From an uncultured Lachnospiraceae bacterium (lineage in GTDB: Bacteria; Bacillota; Clostridia; Lachnospirales; Lachnospiraceae), in contig CAJUQY010000006.1 of assembly GCA_910588815.1 (NCBI GenBank), positions 1 through 64,000 on the forward strand: DNA of 64,000 nt. Reading direction: 5' to 3'. The translations under genes and the position numbers were made by a program. Positions 33,833-43,100 of the stretch are shown here, in pieces (within the stretch, counting starts at the first letter, position 1; the number at the start of each line of letters is the position of its first letter). The notes beneath the pieces are model-generated. The model had not been told where the DNA came from. It saw nothing but the letters and a program-made list of their open reading frames with translations, and ran no database searches.

Positions 33833-34330
33833 ATGGACTATGAAAAATTGTACAACAGTTATTTCATGCAGGTATATTCATTTGTGATGACCCTTGCAAA
33901 AAACAAGGATCTGGCGGAAGAACTCACCCAGCAGACATTTTATAAGGCTATGGCGGCGCGGGCCGGTTTCGGCAAAGAGGCCGGGGAGCTGACCTGGCTG
34001 TGCGCCATAGCAAAGAATTTGTTTTACGACGAAATGCGCCGGCAGAAGCATCTGGCGGCGGAGGCTTTGCCGGAGGATGGTCCGCCGTCGGGGGAGGATA
34101 TCGAAAAGGCGGCCGCAGACGCGGATACGGCTTACCGGATTCATGTAATCCTCCACCACATGGAAGAACCGTATAAGGAGGTTTTCTCCCTGAGGGTGTT
34201 CGGCGAGCTGCCTTTTGCCAGAATCGCCTCGATTTTCGGAAAAACGGAAAGCTGGGCGAGGGTGACTTATCATCGGGCCCGCCTGAAAATCAAAGAAAGG
34301 ATGGAGAAGGATTATGAATCGACAATGTGA
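33833..34330 (+). CDS. RNA polymerase ECF-type sigma factor
   Basis: A 165-residue ECF sigma factor. Region 2 reads YNSYFMQVYSFVMTLAKNKDLAEELTQQTF with WLCAIAKNLFYDEMRR (residues 7-75), and region 4 reads MEEPYKEVFSLRVFGELPFARIASIFGKTESWARVTYHRAR. GGGAGG (33813-33818) is too close to ATG 33821 (2 bases) and rather far from ATG 33833 (14 bases); 33833 gives the normal MDYEKLY family start, so I prefer it. The last 17 bases overlap the membrane anti-sigma gene, the usual arrangement in which the partner holds this factor at the membrane until a signal arrives. Confidence 0.88.
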   Translation: MDYEKLYNSYFMQVYSFVMTLAKNKDLAEELTQQTFYKAMAARAGFGKEAGELTWLCAIAKNLFYDEMRRQKHLAAEALPEDGPPSGEDIEKAAADADTAYRIHVILHHMEEPYKEVFSLRVFGELPFARIASIFGKTESWARVTYHRARLKIKERMEKDYESTM

Positions 34331-35282
34331 AATCATACAGGATCTTCTGCCTTTATATATGGACAATGCCTGCAGCAGGTCCAGTGTGCAGATGATTGAG
34401 GGACACCTTGCGGAATGTGAGGAATGTGCGAAGCTTTTGCAGGCCATGAAATCCAATCAATATGAGGAGACTCTCCGGCTGGAAAAGGAGGGCGTAATCG
34501 CCCATCATGCCAGACGGGAGAAGCGGCGCACGCTGGCCATAGGAGCCGGAGTTACCGGCGTATTTTGCATCCCGGTGCTGGTCTGCCTGATTGTGAATTT
34601 GGCCGTGGGCCATGCCCTGGACTGGTTTTTCATTGTCCTGACGGCGTTAATGGTTTTGGCTTCCCTGTCGGTGGTGCCTCTGGCGGTCGGGAGACAGAGG
34701 ATTCTCTGTACCATGCTCAGCTTTACCGTAAGCCTTCTGCTCTTGCTTTTCACCTGCGCCATCTATACCCATGGGGACTGGTTCCCTGTGACGGCAAGCG
34801 CGGTGCTTTTCGGCCTGTCTGTTTTATTTATGCCGTACCTCGCCTATGTCCTCCCTCTCCCGGGGTTCTGGAAAAGGCATAAAGGCCTGTTTGTGCTGGG
34901 CACAGAGACGATTCTGTTTGCAATCATGATGATCTGCATCGGTTTTTATATAGGCGCCCCATCCTACTGGAAAATCATGCCGCCCATTGTGCTGTTTAAC
35001 GGAGGTTTCCTCTGGATTTTGTTTCTGGTATGCCGGTATCTGAGGATAAACCGGTTTTTCCGGGCAGGGCTTGCCGGCATCATGGTCGGAGCTTACACGT
35101 TTTCCATCGACCATGTAATCAGCCTGATTCTGGGGGAATGGAGGCCCTGGCCCAGGTGGAATCCGGGCGTGTGGAACTTTCAGACCAGCGACGGGAACAT
35201 CAAGTGGATGGTTTTGGCCGGGAGTATTCTGATTGCCGTAGTCTGCACAGCGATTGGAATTCAGCAAAGGGGGAAGCGTTAG
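34314..35282 (+). CDS. Zinc-finger (zf-HC2) membrane anti-sigma factor
   Basis: A 322-residue protein. The N-terminal 45 residues have the zf-HC2 pattern CEIIQDLLPLYMDNACS...IEGHLAECEECAKLL (H, C, C) that binds an ECF sigma factor. From about residue 73 onward there are seven or so hydrophobic segments, more than the single helix of simple anti-sigmas, so the sensor part is a multi-pass membrane domain. It overlaps the sigma gene by 17 bases, which fixes the pair. The trigger is unknown. A gap of 135 bases with a strong promoter separates it from fabH. Confidence 0.88.
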   Translation: MNRQCEIIQDLLPLYMDNACSRSSVQMIEGHLAECEECAKLLQAMKSNQYEETLRLEKEGVIAHHARREKRRTLAIGAGVTGVFCIPVLVCLIVNLAVGHALDWFFIVLTALMVLASLSVVPLAVGRQRILCTMLSFTVSLLLLLFTCAIYTHGDWFPVTASAVLFGLSVLFMPYLAYVLPLPGFWKRHKGLFVLGTETILFAIMMICIGFYIGAPSYWKIMPPIVLFNGGFLWILFLVCRYLRINRFFRAGLAGIMVGAYTFSIDHVISLILGEWRPWPRWNPGVWNFQTSDGNIKWMVLAGSILIAVVCTAIGIQQRGKR

Positions 35283-35322
35283 AGAAATCAGTCCGCATCG
35301 TGACCAATACTAAATGTTTTGC

Positions 35323-35364
35323 GGGGTTCTGCAAATTTTTTCTTGACAAAGAATGCAGAACCCC
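35323..35364. repeat. 11-bp inverted repeat around the fab -35 box
   Basis: GGGGTTCTGCA (35323-35333) and TGCAGAACCCC (35354-35364) are perfect inverted repeats with a 20-base centre that contains the TTGACA box. No T run follows, so it is unlikely to be a terminator; it may be an operator dyad or a cruciform-prone site. Confidence 0.65.
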
Positions 35365-35371
35365 GTATACT
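35343..35371 (+). promoter_or_regulatory. Strong sigma-A promoter of the fab operon
   Basis: TTGACA (35343-35348), a 17-base spacer and TATACT (35366-35371), 47 bases before fabH ATG 35418. It probably drives the whole operon to 45072 or 46208. Confidence 0.85.
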
Positions 35372-35383
35372 ATGTTAAAATAG

Positions 35384-35396
35384 TTTGATATTCAAA
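35384..35396. promoter_or_regulatory. FabT-like operator
   Basis: TTTGATATTCAAA is a perfect TTTGA-N3-TCAAA palindrome that matches the FabT box of Streptococcus-type fatty acid operons. It lies at about +6 to +18 from the expected start site, where a repressor would block transcription. No MarR-type fabT gene is in the window, so the regulator must be elsewhere. Confidence 0.65.
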
Positions 35397-35417
35397 TAAT
35401 AAGGAAACAAAAATATC

Positions 35418-36485
35418 ATGGAAATAAAAGTGATTGGAACCGGGAGTTATGTGCCGGAGAGGACACTGACAAACGAAGATCTGGAACAGATTGTGGAAAC
35501 GAGCGACGCCTGGATCAGGGAACGGACGGGGATCGGGAGCCGGAGGATCACGGAGGCCGGCACGACGGCCATGGCTGTGGAAGCGGCGAAACGGGCTCTT
35601 GAGATGGCCCAGACCGCGCCTGAGGCCTTGGATTTGATCATAGTGGGGACCTCCACGGGAGACTGCCTGTTTCCGGGGACGGCCTGCGAAGTGCAGGCGG
35701 CTTTGGGAGCGGCAGGCGCGGCCTGCTTTGATTTAAGCGCGGCCTGTTCGGGATTTTTGTTTTCTCTGAATACGGCCTGTGTCTATCTGGAATCGGGAGC
35801 TTATCAGAGGGCCCTGGTGATCGGGGCGGATACCCTTTCCAAGACCGTAGACTGGAGCGACCGGAGTACCTGCATTCTGTTCGGAGACGGCGCGGGAGCG
35901 GCGGTGTTTGAGAGAGTGGAGGCGGCGGGAGGAGAGACGGGGGCAGACGGCCGGAAAAGGGCGGATCCGGACGGCTCAGCCGGGGGCCGCATGCAAAAGA
36001 CCTGGGGCCATGAGAGCCGGGTGGGTCCCTTTATCATGAAGGCGGACGGAGGCCGGGGAGAAGTCCTGCACTGTGCGGGGACGCCTCTTCGGAATCCCTT
36101 TATAAAGGAAGAGACCGGAAATAAAGAAAAAGGTTTTGGGTATATGACCATGAACGGCCAGGAGGTGTTCCGCTTTGCCGTAAAAACCGTGCCGGAGGTG
36201 TTGGAGGCCCTTCTGGAAAAAGCGGAGGTTCCCCCAGAGGATATCCGGTACTTTATCCTCCATCAGGCCAATGAGCGGATCATTGCGGCGGTGGCAAAGC
36301 GGATGAAGCAGCCCATCGAAAAATTCCCCATGAACCTGGAGCGCTACGGGAATACCTCCGGCGCCAGTATCCCGATCCTTCTTGACGAGATGAACCGGGA
36401 AGGAAAGCTTGCGCGGGGCGATAAACTGGCCCTGGCCGGTTTCGGCGCAGGACTTACCTGGGGAGCGACGCTTCTTCTGTGGTAA
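35418..36485 (+). CDS. fabH: 3-oxoacyl-[ACP] synthase III
   Basis: A 355-residue condensing enzyme that joins acetyl-CoA (or a branched starter) to malonyl-ACP. Signatures: GTGSYVPERTLTNEDLE (residues 6-22), the active-site Cys in LSAACSGFLFSLN (near residue 112), FILHQANERI (catalytic His), and YGNTSGASIPI (catalytic Asn). An insertion of about 40 residues, GGETGADGRKRADPDGSAGG (residues 173-192) and nearby, makes it longer than the usual 320. First gene of the operon; ATAAGGA precedes the start. Confidence 0.95.
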   Translation: MEIKVIGTGSYVPERTLTNEDLEQIVETSDAWIRERTGIGSRRITEAGTTAMAVEAAKRALEMAQTAPEALDLIIVGTSTGDCLFPGTACEVQAALGAAGAACFDLSAACSGFLFSLNTACVYLESGAYQRALVIGADTLSKTVDWSDRSTCILFGDGAGAAVFERVEAAGGETGADGRKRADPDGSAGGRMQKTWGHESRVGPFIMKADGGRGEVLHCAGTPLRNPFIKEETGNKEKGFGYMTMNGQEVFRFAVKTVPEVLEALLEKAEVPPEDIRYFILHQANERIIAAVAKRMKQPIEKFPMNLERYGNTSGASIPILLDEMNREGKLARGDKLALAGFGAGLTWGATLLLW

Positions 36486-36673
36486 ATCCGAGAGACAGAC
36501 AAATCCCGGGCGGTTTTTGAAAACCACGTATGCCTTCGAGAGCCGGTCTGGAAGAAACCTATAGACAGATGATTGCGAAACTTAAAAATTCATCGGATGT
36601 TCTGGCAATATTCCCACAATTTCACGCTTCGCAATTACCTAAAATTTATAGAAATGAAAAGGAGATTAGAACA

Positions 36674-36907
36674 ATGTTTGAAAAGATGAAGGAATTGATC
36701 GCGGCAAATCTGAACGTGGAAACAGGGGAAATCACAGAGGATACCTCCTTTGGCGAGGATCTGGGCGCGGATTCCCTGGATCTGATGGAACTTGTGATGG
36801 CCTTTGAAGAGGAATATGACGTGGAGATCCCCGCGGAGGATATGGAGAGCTTGACGACGGTGGGAGCCGTGATGGAATATCTGAAAGGGAAGGGCGTAGA
36901 GGAATGA
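36674..36907 (+). CDS. acpP: Acyl carrier protein
   Basis: A 77-residue acidic four-helix protein. GADSLDLMELVMAFEE carries the Ser (near residue 36) that receives 4'-phosphopantetheine. It shuttles acyl chains between the enzymes of the operon. The open frame extends back to 36530, but AAAAGGAG is placed directly before ATG 36674 and the product then has the normal ACP length. The final four bases overlap fabK. About 190 bases separate it from fabH, with no gene in between. Confidence 0.96.
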   Translation: MFEKMKELIAANLNVETGEITEDTSFGEDLGADSLDLMELVMAFEEEYDVEIPAEDMESLTTVGAVMEYLKGKGVEE

Positions 36908-37845
36908 AAACGAGGGTAACAGAGTGCTTGGGGATCGAGTATCCCATCATTCAGGGCGGCATGGCCTGGGTGGCGGAGCACAACCTGGCGGCGGCAGTAT
37001 CGGAGGCCGGCGGGCTGGGCCTTATCGGAGCGGCCAATGCTCCGGCCGAGTGGGTGCGCGCAGAGATCCGGAAGGCGAAGGAAATGACAAAGAAGCCTTT
37101 TGGCGTAAACATCATGCTGTTAAGTCCTTATGCCGAAGAGGTGGCGAAGGTTGTCGTGGAGGAAGGCGTGAAGGTGGTGACTACCGGAGCCGGAAGCCCG
37201 GAGAAATTCCTTCCCATGTGGAAAGAAGCCGGAATCCGGGTGGTTCCCGTGGTGGCGTCGGTGGCTCTTGCGAAGCGGATGGAGCGGAGCGGCGTGGACG
37301 CCGTAGTGGCGGAGGGCTCGGAAGCCGGCGGCCATATCGGGGAGCTGACCACCATGGCGCTGCTTCCCCAGGTGGCGGATGCAGTGGAGATTCCTGTGAT
37401 CGGCGCAGGCGGAGCGGGAGACGGCAGAGGCGTGGCCGCCATGTTCATGCTGGGGGCCGAGGCGGTACAGGTCGGAACCAGATTTGTGGTGGCACATGAA
37501 TCCATTGTCCATGAAAATTATAAGAAAAAGATCCTTTCGGCCAAGGATATTGATAGCGTGGTGACAGGAAGGAGCACGGGGCATCCGGTGCGGACGCTGC
37601 GCAATAAGACCACCAGAGAATACCTGAAGCTGGAAAAGGAAGGCGCGACCTTTGAAGAACTGGAAAACCTGACCATCGGAGGCTTGAGAAAAGCCGTGGT
37701 GGAAGGAGACGCCGACAGAGGAAGCGTGATGGCAGGACAGATCGCCGGAATGATCAGCAAAGAGCAGTCCTGTAAGGAGATCATTGAAGAGCTGATGGCG
37801 CAGACTGTTGAGATTGTGAAGGAGCGCGGTTCATGGGTAAGATAG
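36904..37845 (+). CDS. fabK: Enoyl-[ACP] reductase II (FMN-dependent)
   Basis: A 313-residue TIM-barrel flavoenzyme that reduces enoyl-ACP in the last step of each elongation cycle. Signatures: YPIIQGGMAWVAEHNLAAAVSEAGGLG split across residues 12-38, VVTTGAGSPEKF, VAEGSEAGGHIGE (FMN phosphate and catalytic His region), PVIGAGGAGDGRGVAAMFMLGAEAVQ and GTRF. It replaces FabI and is insensitive to triclosan in known cases. Overlaps acpP by 4 bases and fabD by 13 bases. Confidence 0.95.
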   Translation: MKTRVTECLGIEYPIIQGGMAWVAEHNLAAAVSEAGGLGLIGAANAPAEWVRAEIRKAKEMTKKPFGVNIMLLSPYAEEVAKVVVEEGVKVVTTGAGSPEKFLPMWKEAGIRVVPVVASVALAKRMERSGVDAVVAEGSEAGGHIGELTTMALLPQVADAVEIPVIGAGGAGDGRGVAAMFMLGAEAVQVGTRFVVAHESIVHENYKKKILSAKDIDSVVTGRSTGHPVRTLRNKTTREYLKLEKEGATFEELENLTIGGLRKAVVEGDADRGSVMAGQIAGMISKEQSCKEIIEELMAQTVEIVKERGSWVR

Positions 37846-38774
37846 CGTATCTGTTTCCCGGCCAGGGGGCGCAAAAGCCCGGTATGGGAAAGGATTTTTA
37901 TGAGAACAGCGAGGCTTCCAGACGGGTTTTTGACCGGGCAGGCGGGCTTCTGGGGCTGGATATGAAGGCTCTCTGCTTTGAAGAAAATGAAAAGCTGAAT
38001 CAGACGGAATATACACAGGCCGCCATGGTGACCACAAGTCTTGCCATGATGGCGGAGATTGATAAGAGGCGGGAGGCAGGGCAAAGGATCCGGAAACCGG
38101 ACGTGACGGCGGGTTTAAGCCTTGGAGAATATTGTGCCATTGCCGCGACAGGCGCCATGGAGCCGGACGACGCCATTACCCTGGTAAGGAAGCGGGGAAT
38201 CTTCATGGAAGAGGCCGTTCCGGCAGGGGAAGGAGCCATGGCGGCAGTTCTTGCCATAAAGGCGGAAAAGGCGGCGGAAGCGATTTTACCCATACCGGAG
38301 GTCTGGATCGCCAATTATAACTGCCCAGGGCAGCTTGTGATCTCAGGACGGAAGGCGTCCGTGGAGGAAGCCTGCAAAGCGCTTTTAGCAGCAGGGGCAA
38401 AGCGGGCGGTGCCCTTAAATGTAAGCGGGCCGTTTCATTCTCCTCTGTTAAAAGAAGCGGGGGAGAAGCTTTGTGAACAGCTTCTGCCGGTGAGACTTTC
38501 AGAACTGAAAATTCCTTATGTGACCAATGTGACGGCGGGATATGTGAGGGATACGGAACATATCAGGGAATATCTGAAGGAACAGGTATATTCTCCGGTG
38601 AAGTGGCAGCAGAGCGTGGAGGCCATGGCGGCGGAGGGTGTGGATACCTTTGTGGAGATCGGGCCGGGAAAGACCCTGACTTCCTTTGTGAAAAAAATCG
38701 TAAAAGGTGCGGTTCTCATCAACGTGGAGACATGGGAAGATCTTGAAAAACTGGAGGACGGAGAAGGATTATGA
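37833..38774 (+). CDS. fabD: Malonyl-CoA:ACP transacylase
   Basis: A 313-residue acyltransferase that moves malonyl from CoA to [21 protein letters not shown] is the N-terminal block, the active-site Ser lies in [11 protein letters not shown] (GxSxG, with Leu in place of the common His before Ser), and FHSPLL supplies the catalytic His. The C-terminal [14 protein letters not shown] is conserved. It starts inside the end of fabK and overlaps fabG by 4 bases. Confidence 0.95.
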   Translation: MGKIAYLFPGQGAQKPGMGKDFYENSEASRRVFDRAGGLLGLDMKALCFEENEKLNQTEYTQAAMVTTSLAMMAEIDKRREAGQRIRKPDVTAGLSLGEYCAIAATGAMEPDDAITLVRKRGIFMEEAVPAGEGAMAAVLAIKAEKAAEAILPIPEVWIANYNCPGQLVISGRKASVEEACKALLAAGAKRAVPLNVSGPFHSPLLKEAGEKLCEQLLPVRLSELKIPYVTNVTAGYVRDTEHIREYLKEQVYSPVKWQQSVEAMAAEGVDTFVEIGPGKTLTSFVKKIVKGAVLINVETWEDLEKLEDGEGL

Positions 38775-39508
38775 GTGAGAGAATCGCGGTGGTAACGGGG
38801 GCGTCCAGAGGGATCGGAAGAGCCATTGCCATGGCCCTTGCAAAAGACGGGGCGACGGTTATCGTCAATTATAACGGCTCCAAAGAACGGGCTTTTGCAG
38901 TTGTGGAGGAGATCAGGGAAGCCGGAGGCCGGGCGGAAGCCATAGGCTGTGATGTGTCGGATTTTAAGGGCGCGGAGGAATTATTCCAGAGAATCGCCAG
39001 GGATTACGGGCGGATCGATATTCTTGTCAACAATGCAGGGATCACAAAGGACGGACTGCTGATGAAGATGTCGGAAGAGGATTTCGACCGGGTCATAAGC
39101 ATTAACCTGAAAGGCGCCTTCAACTGCATCCGCCATGCATCCAGGCAGATGTTAAAGCAGCGGAGCGGACGGATCATCAGTATTTCTTCTGTGTCCGGCG
39201 TGATGGGCAATGCGGGCCAGGCCAATTATTCGGCGTCCAAGGCAGGCATTATCGGCCTGACAAAATCGGCGGCCAGAGAGCTCGCGGGGAGGGGGATCAC
39301 GGTCAACGCGGTGGCTCCCGGATTTATCGATACGGAAATGACACAGGCGCTTTCAGACAAGGTCCGGGAGAATGCGGCTGCCCAGATCCCGCTGGGACAT
39401 TTCGGCCAGGCAGAGGACGTTGCGGCGGCGGTGGCATTTCTTGCGTCCGGCCAGGCGGGGTATATTACCGGCCAGGTACTGTGCGTGGACGGCGGAATGG
39501 CAATGTGA
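38771..39508 (+). CDS. fabG: 3-oxoacyl-[ACP] reductase
   Basis: A 245-residue NADPH-dependent SDR for the first reduction of the cycle. Cofactor motif [12 protein letters not shown] (residues 9-20), NNAG (near residue 88), catalytic Ser in SISSVSG, and YSASKAG. The NADPH-type Arg follows the Gly-rich loop. ATG 38771 overlaps the fabD stop. The C-terminal [11 protein letters not shown] is typical of FabG. Confidence 0.95.
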   Translation: MSERIAVVTGASRGIGRAIAMALAKDGATVIVNYNGSKERAFAVVEEIREAGGRAEAIGCDVSDFKGAEELFQRIARDYGRIDILVNNAGITKDGLLMKMSEEDFDRVISINLKGAFNCIRHASRQMLKQRSGRIISISSVSGVMGNAGQANYSASKAGIIGLTKSAARELAGRGITVNAVAPGFIDTEMTQALSDKVRENAAAQIPLGHFGQAEDVAAAVAFLASGQAGYITGQVLCVDGGMAM

Positions 39509-39521
39509 GAGGAGAAAGGCA

Positions 39522-40760
39522 ATGAAACGTCGGGTAGTTGTGACCGGAATGGGGGCAGTCACCCCTATTGGGAATACGGCAGAGGAATTTTGGAATGGAA
39601 TACGGGCCGGACGTGTGGGAATCGGGGAGATCACCCGCTTTGATACGGACGGATTTAAGATAAAGCTGGCGGCGGAGGTTAAGGATTTTGCCGCCAAGGA
39701 CCGCATGGACGCAAAAGCAGCCAGAAGGATGGAGCTGTTCTGCCAGTATGCGGTGGCGGCGGCGAAGGAAGCCCTGGAGGATTCGGGACTTTCCATGGAA
39801 AAGGAGGATCCCTTCCGGGTCGGCGTGAGTATCGGTTCCGGGATCGGAAGCCTTCAGGCTATGGAACGGGAGCACAAGAAGCTTCTGGAGAAAGGCCCCG
39901 GGCGGGTGAACCCGCTGTTTGTGCCGTTAATGATCTCCAATATGGCGGCGGGAAATGTGGGGATCCAGCTTGGCATGAAGGGAAAGAATATCAATGTGGT
40001 GACGGCCTGTGCCACGGGAACCCACTCCATTGGCGAGGCTTACAGGAGCATTCAGTACGGAGACGCCGACGTGATGGCGGCGGGCGGCGCGGAAGCCAGC
40101 ATTACGGCCATAGGAGTAGCCGGATTTTCTGCTTTGACGGCCTTAAGTGAATCGACGGACCCGAAACGGGCCTCCATTCCTTTTGACAGGGAGCGGAACG
40201 GTTTTGTTATGGGCGAGGGAGCCGGCGTGGTGATCTTGGAAGAGCTGGAGCATGCGAAGGCCAGAAACGCCCGTATTTATGCGGAGGTGGCCGGGTATGG
40301 GGCAACCTGCGACGCTTACCATATCACCTCTCCGGCTGAGGACGGGGCAGGAGCGGCCAGGGCCATGATGGAGGCCATGAAGGACGGCGGCATTACCCCG
40401 GAGCAGGTGACTTATATTAATGCCCACGGGACGGGAACCCACCATAATGACCTGTTTGAGACAAGAGCCATCAAGCTGGCTCTTGGAGAAGCGGCCGGCC
40501 GGGTGAAGATAAATTCCACAAAATCCATGATCGGACACCTTTTAGGAGCGGCCGGCGGTGTGGAATTTATTACTTGTGTGAAGTCCATTGAAGAGGGATA
40601 CATCCACCCGACTGTGGGACTTTTGGTTCCGGATGCGGAATGTGACCTGGACTACACGGTGGGAGATGGCGTTTCCATGAAGGTGGATTATGCCCTGAGC
40701 AATTCTCTGGGTTTCGGCGGCCATAATGCGTCTATTTTAGTGAAGCGGTATGAGGCTTAA
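39522..40760 (+). CDS. fabF: 3-oxoacyl-[ACP] synthase II
   Basis: A 412-residue elongating condensing enzyme. VVVTGMGAVTPIGN is the N-terminus, the active-site Cys lies in VVTACATGTHSIGEAYR (near residue 163), and the two catalytic His are in NAHGTGTHHND and KSMIGHLLGAAGG. AGGAGAAAGGC precedes ATG 39522, 13 bases after the fabG stop; a longer upstream open frame overlaps fabG and is not used. Confidence 0.95.
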   Translation: MKRRVVVTGMGAVTPIGNTAEEFWNGIRAGRVGIGEITRFDTDGFKIKLAAEVKDFAAKDRMDAKAARRMELFCQYAVAAAKEALEDSGLSMEKEDPFRVGVSIGSGIGSLQAMEREHKKLLEKGPGRVNPLFVPLMISNMAAGNVGIQLGMKGKNINVVTACATGTHSIGEAYRSIQYGDADVMAAGGAEASITAIGVAGFSALTALSESTDPKRASIPFDRERNGFVMGEGAGVVILEELEHAKARNARIYAEVAGYGATCDAYHITSPAEDGAGAARAMMEAMKDGGITPEQVTYINAHGTGTHHNDLFETRAIKLALGEAAGRVKINSTKSMIGHLLGAAGGVEFITCVKSIEEGYIHPTVGLLVPDAECDLDYTVGDGVSMKVDYALSNSLGFGGHNASILVKRYEA

Positions 40761-40771
40761 GGAGGGCTCCC

Positions 40772-41317
40772 ATGGAATTTGAAAAGATCATCAGGCTGGT
40801 GGAGGTCGTGTCGGCTTCGGCGCTTACGGGATTTACGTTAGAGGAAAACGGGACAAGGCTTGTACTGGAGAAAAAGCCGGAAACAGGGGCTTCACCGGAG
40901 GGGATTTCTGTTGTGAAGAGTGTTCCGATCATGCAGGCAGAGCTTCCGGTTATGCAGACGGCGGATGCCGGAGCATTTCCCGCGGCGGGAACTGGTCTGG
41001 CGGCAGAGCAGCCGCAGTCTTCGGCAGCCTCTTCCATCGGGGAAGCAGAGGCGGGAAGCGGGACGGCTTTGGAGGAAAAGATCGTGAAGGCGCCTTTAGT
41101 GGGAACCTTTTATGCGGCTCCTTCGGAGGAGGCAGAGCCTTTTGTGGCAGTGGGCGACGTGGTGAAAAAAGGTCAGGTTCTGGGGATCATTGAAGCCATG
41201 AAGCTGATGAATGAGATCGAGAGCGAGTATGACGGCGTTGTGGAAGCTATTCTCATTTCCAATGAGCAGGTGGTGGAGTACGGGCAGCCGCTGTTCCGTA
41301 TTCGCCGGAAAGGATAA
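40772..41317 (+). CDS. accB: Acetyl-CoA carboxylase biotin carboxyl carrier protein
   Basis: A 181-residue BCCP. The N-terminal 30 residues are the family helix (FEKIIRLVEVVSASALTGFTLEENGTRLV, split), followed by an Ala/Gly/Glu-rich linker (residues 40-105) and the C-terminal biotinyl domain beginning at IVKAPLVGTFYAAPSE. EAMKLMNEIE carries the biotin-accepting Lys. AAGGAGGG precedes the start, and fabZ follows after 5 bases. Confidence 0.96.
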   Translation: MEFEKIIRLVEVVSASALTGFTLEENGTRLVLEKKPETGASPEGISVVKSVPIMQAELPVMQTADAGAFPAAGTGLAAEQPQSSAASSIGEAEAGSGTALEEKIVKAPLVGTFYAAPSEEAEPFVAVGDVVKKGQVLGIIEAMKLMNEIESEYDGVVEAILISNEQVVEYGQPLFRIRRKG

Positions 41318-41322
41318 GGTTT

Positions 41323-41745
41323 ATGCTGGGAGTAAAAGAAATCGAGGAAATCATTCCTCACCGCCATCCGTTTCTTCTGGTGGATTGTATCGAAGAGCTG
41401 GAGCCGGGGATCCGGGCGGTGGGGTATAAATGTGTAACCTTCAGAGAAGATTTTTTCCGGGGACATTTTCCGGCGGAACCGGTTATGCCCGGGGTACTGA
41501 TCATTGAGGCGCTGGCCCAGGTGGGAGCGGTTGCAATTTTGTGTCTGGAAAAAAACAAGGGAAAGACGGCATACTTTGGCGCTATCAACAATGCCAAATT
41601 CCGGAAAAAGGTTTCGCCCGGCGACAAACTCCGTCTGGAATGTGAGATCATCAAAGAAAAGGGTCCGGTCGGAGTCGGAAAGGCGACGGCGACCGTGGAC
41701 GGCGTAGTGGCGGCTTCGGCGGAGCTTACATTTATGATAGGCTGA
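41323..41745 (+). CDS. fabZ: 3-hydroxyacyl-[ACP] dehydratase
   Basis: A 140-residue hot-dog-fold dehydratase. HRHPFLLVDCIEELEPG (residues 11-27) contains the catalytic His, and FFRGHFPAEPVMPGVLIIEAL contains the catalytic Glu. The length is normal. In operons of this type a single FabZ with FabK makes saturated chains; no fabM or fabN isomerase gene is in the window, so unsaturated fatty acids would need another enzyme. Confidence 0.95.
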   Translation: MLGVKEIEEIIPHRHPFLLVDCIEELEPGIRAVGYKCVTFREDFFRGHFPAEPVMPGVLIIEALAQVGAVAILCLEKNKGKTAYFGAINNAKFRKKVSPGDKLRLECEIIKEKGPVGVGKATATVDGVVAASAELTFMIG

Positions 41746-41757
41746 TGGGAGGAGACC

Positions 41758-43092
41758 ATGTTTAACAAGGTTTTGATCGCCAACCGGGGTGAGATCGCGG
41801 TGCGGGTGATCCGCGCCTGCCGGGAAATGGGAATCGGGACAGTGGCCGTTTATTCGGAAGCCGACAGTGAAGCCCTTCATACCTTATTGGCGGACGAGGC
41901 GATCTGCATCGGACCGGCGAAATCTCAGGAAAGCTATCTGAATATGGAGCGGATCTTGTCGGCGGCGGTCGCCATGGGCGCAGACGCCATTCATCCCGGT
42001 TTTGGATTCCTGTCGGAAAACGCAAGATTTGCGGAGTTATGCAGTCTCTGCAGCATTAAATTTATCGGACCGGACAGCCAGGTGATCGGGAAGATGGGCA
42101 ATAAGGCGGAAGCCAGAAATACCATGCTTAAAGCAGGCGTTCCTGTGGTTCCCGGCGGCAAAGACCCGGTTCACACTCTGGAAGAGGCAAAAGAGACGGC
42201 AAAAGCAGTGGGATATCCGGTGATGATCAAGGCGGCTCTTGGCGGGGGCGGCAAAGGAATGCGGATCATTCGGACGCCTGATGAGCTGGAAGCCGGCTTT
42301 TTAAATGCGCAGCGCGAAGCGGTAAAGGGTTTTTCGGATGATACCATGTATATAGAACGGTATGTGGAGAATCCCAGGCATATTGAATTTCAGATCCTGG
42401 CAGATGAGCATGGGAATGTGATCCATCTGGGAGAGCGGGACTGTTCCGTCCAGAGGAACCATCAGAAGCTGATCGAGGAAGCTCCTTCGGCGTCTATCCC
42501 TGAGGCGCTCAGGAAGGAAATGGGAGAGACGGCGGTGCGGGCGGCCAGGGCCGCCGGATATAAAAATGCCGGAACGGTGGAATTTCTTTTGGATAAGGAA
42601 AACAGGTATTATTTTATTGAGATGAACACAAGGATCCAGGTGGAACACCCGGTAACGGAGGCGGTGACGGGGGTTGACCTGATCAAAGTCCAGCTCCATA
42701 TTGCCGCGGGAGAACCCCTGGATATTACTCAGGATGAGGTGGAGCTTTCGGGCCATGCCATTGAATGCAGGATCAATGCGAAGATGGCGGGGAGACTGAC
42801 CAATCTTTTAGTGCCGGGCGGCATGGGGATCCGGGTGGATTCGGCCATGTATAACGGCTGTCAGGTTCCGCCTTATTATGACGCCATGCTTTTAAAGCTC
42901 ATTGCCCACGGGGAGGACCGGGCGGAAGCTTTAAAGAAGATCCAGTGTGCTCTGGGCGAGCTTGTGATCGAAGGCGTGGAGACGAACCTGGATGAACAGT
43001 ATGAGATTTTTACTCATCCGGTCTATGAGGCCGGGGCGGTGGATACGGGATTTATGGAGAGATATTTTATGAAATGCGCACGATTTTTGTAA
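41758..43092 (+). CDS. accC: Acetyl-CoA carboxylase biotin carboxylase
   Basis: A 444-residue ATP-grasp enzyme that carboxylates biotin on AccB. VLIANRGEIAVRVIRACREMG (split) is the N-terminal domain, ALGGGGKGMRII (near residue 161) the ATP-binding loop, RDCSVQRNHQKLIEEAPS the catalytic region and MNTRIQVEHPVTE the bicarbonate/biotin site. GGGAGGAGACC precedes ATG 41758. A 168-base gap with hairpins separates it from accDA. Confidence 0.96.
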   Translation: MFNKVLIANRGEIAVRVIRACREMGIGTVAVYSEADSEALHTLLADEAICIGPAKSQESYLNMERILSAAVAMGADAIHPGFGFLSENARFAELCSLCSIKFIGPDSQVIGKMGNKAEARNTMLKAGVPVVPGGKDPVHTLEEAKETAKAVGYPVMIKAALGGGGKGMRIIRTPDELEAGFLNAQREAVKGFSDDTMYIERYVENPRHIEFQILADEHGNVIHLGERDCSVQRNHQKLIEEAPSASIPEALRKEMGETAVRAARAAGYKNAGTVEFLLDKENRYYFIEMNTRIQVEHPVTEAVTGVDLIKVQLHIAAGEPLDITQDEVELSGHAIECRINAKMAGRLTNLLVPGGMGIRVDSAMYNGCQVPPYYDAMLLKLIAHGEDRAEALKKIQCALGELVIEGVETNLDEQYEIFTHPVYEAGAVDTGFMERYFMKCARFL

Positions 43093-43100
43093 GGTAAATT

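Noticed and set aside
36530..36673. In-frame upstream extension of acpP by 48 codons
   Set aside because: ACP with the internal ATG has normal length, and a good ribosome site lies directly before that ATG.
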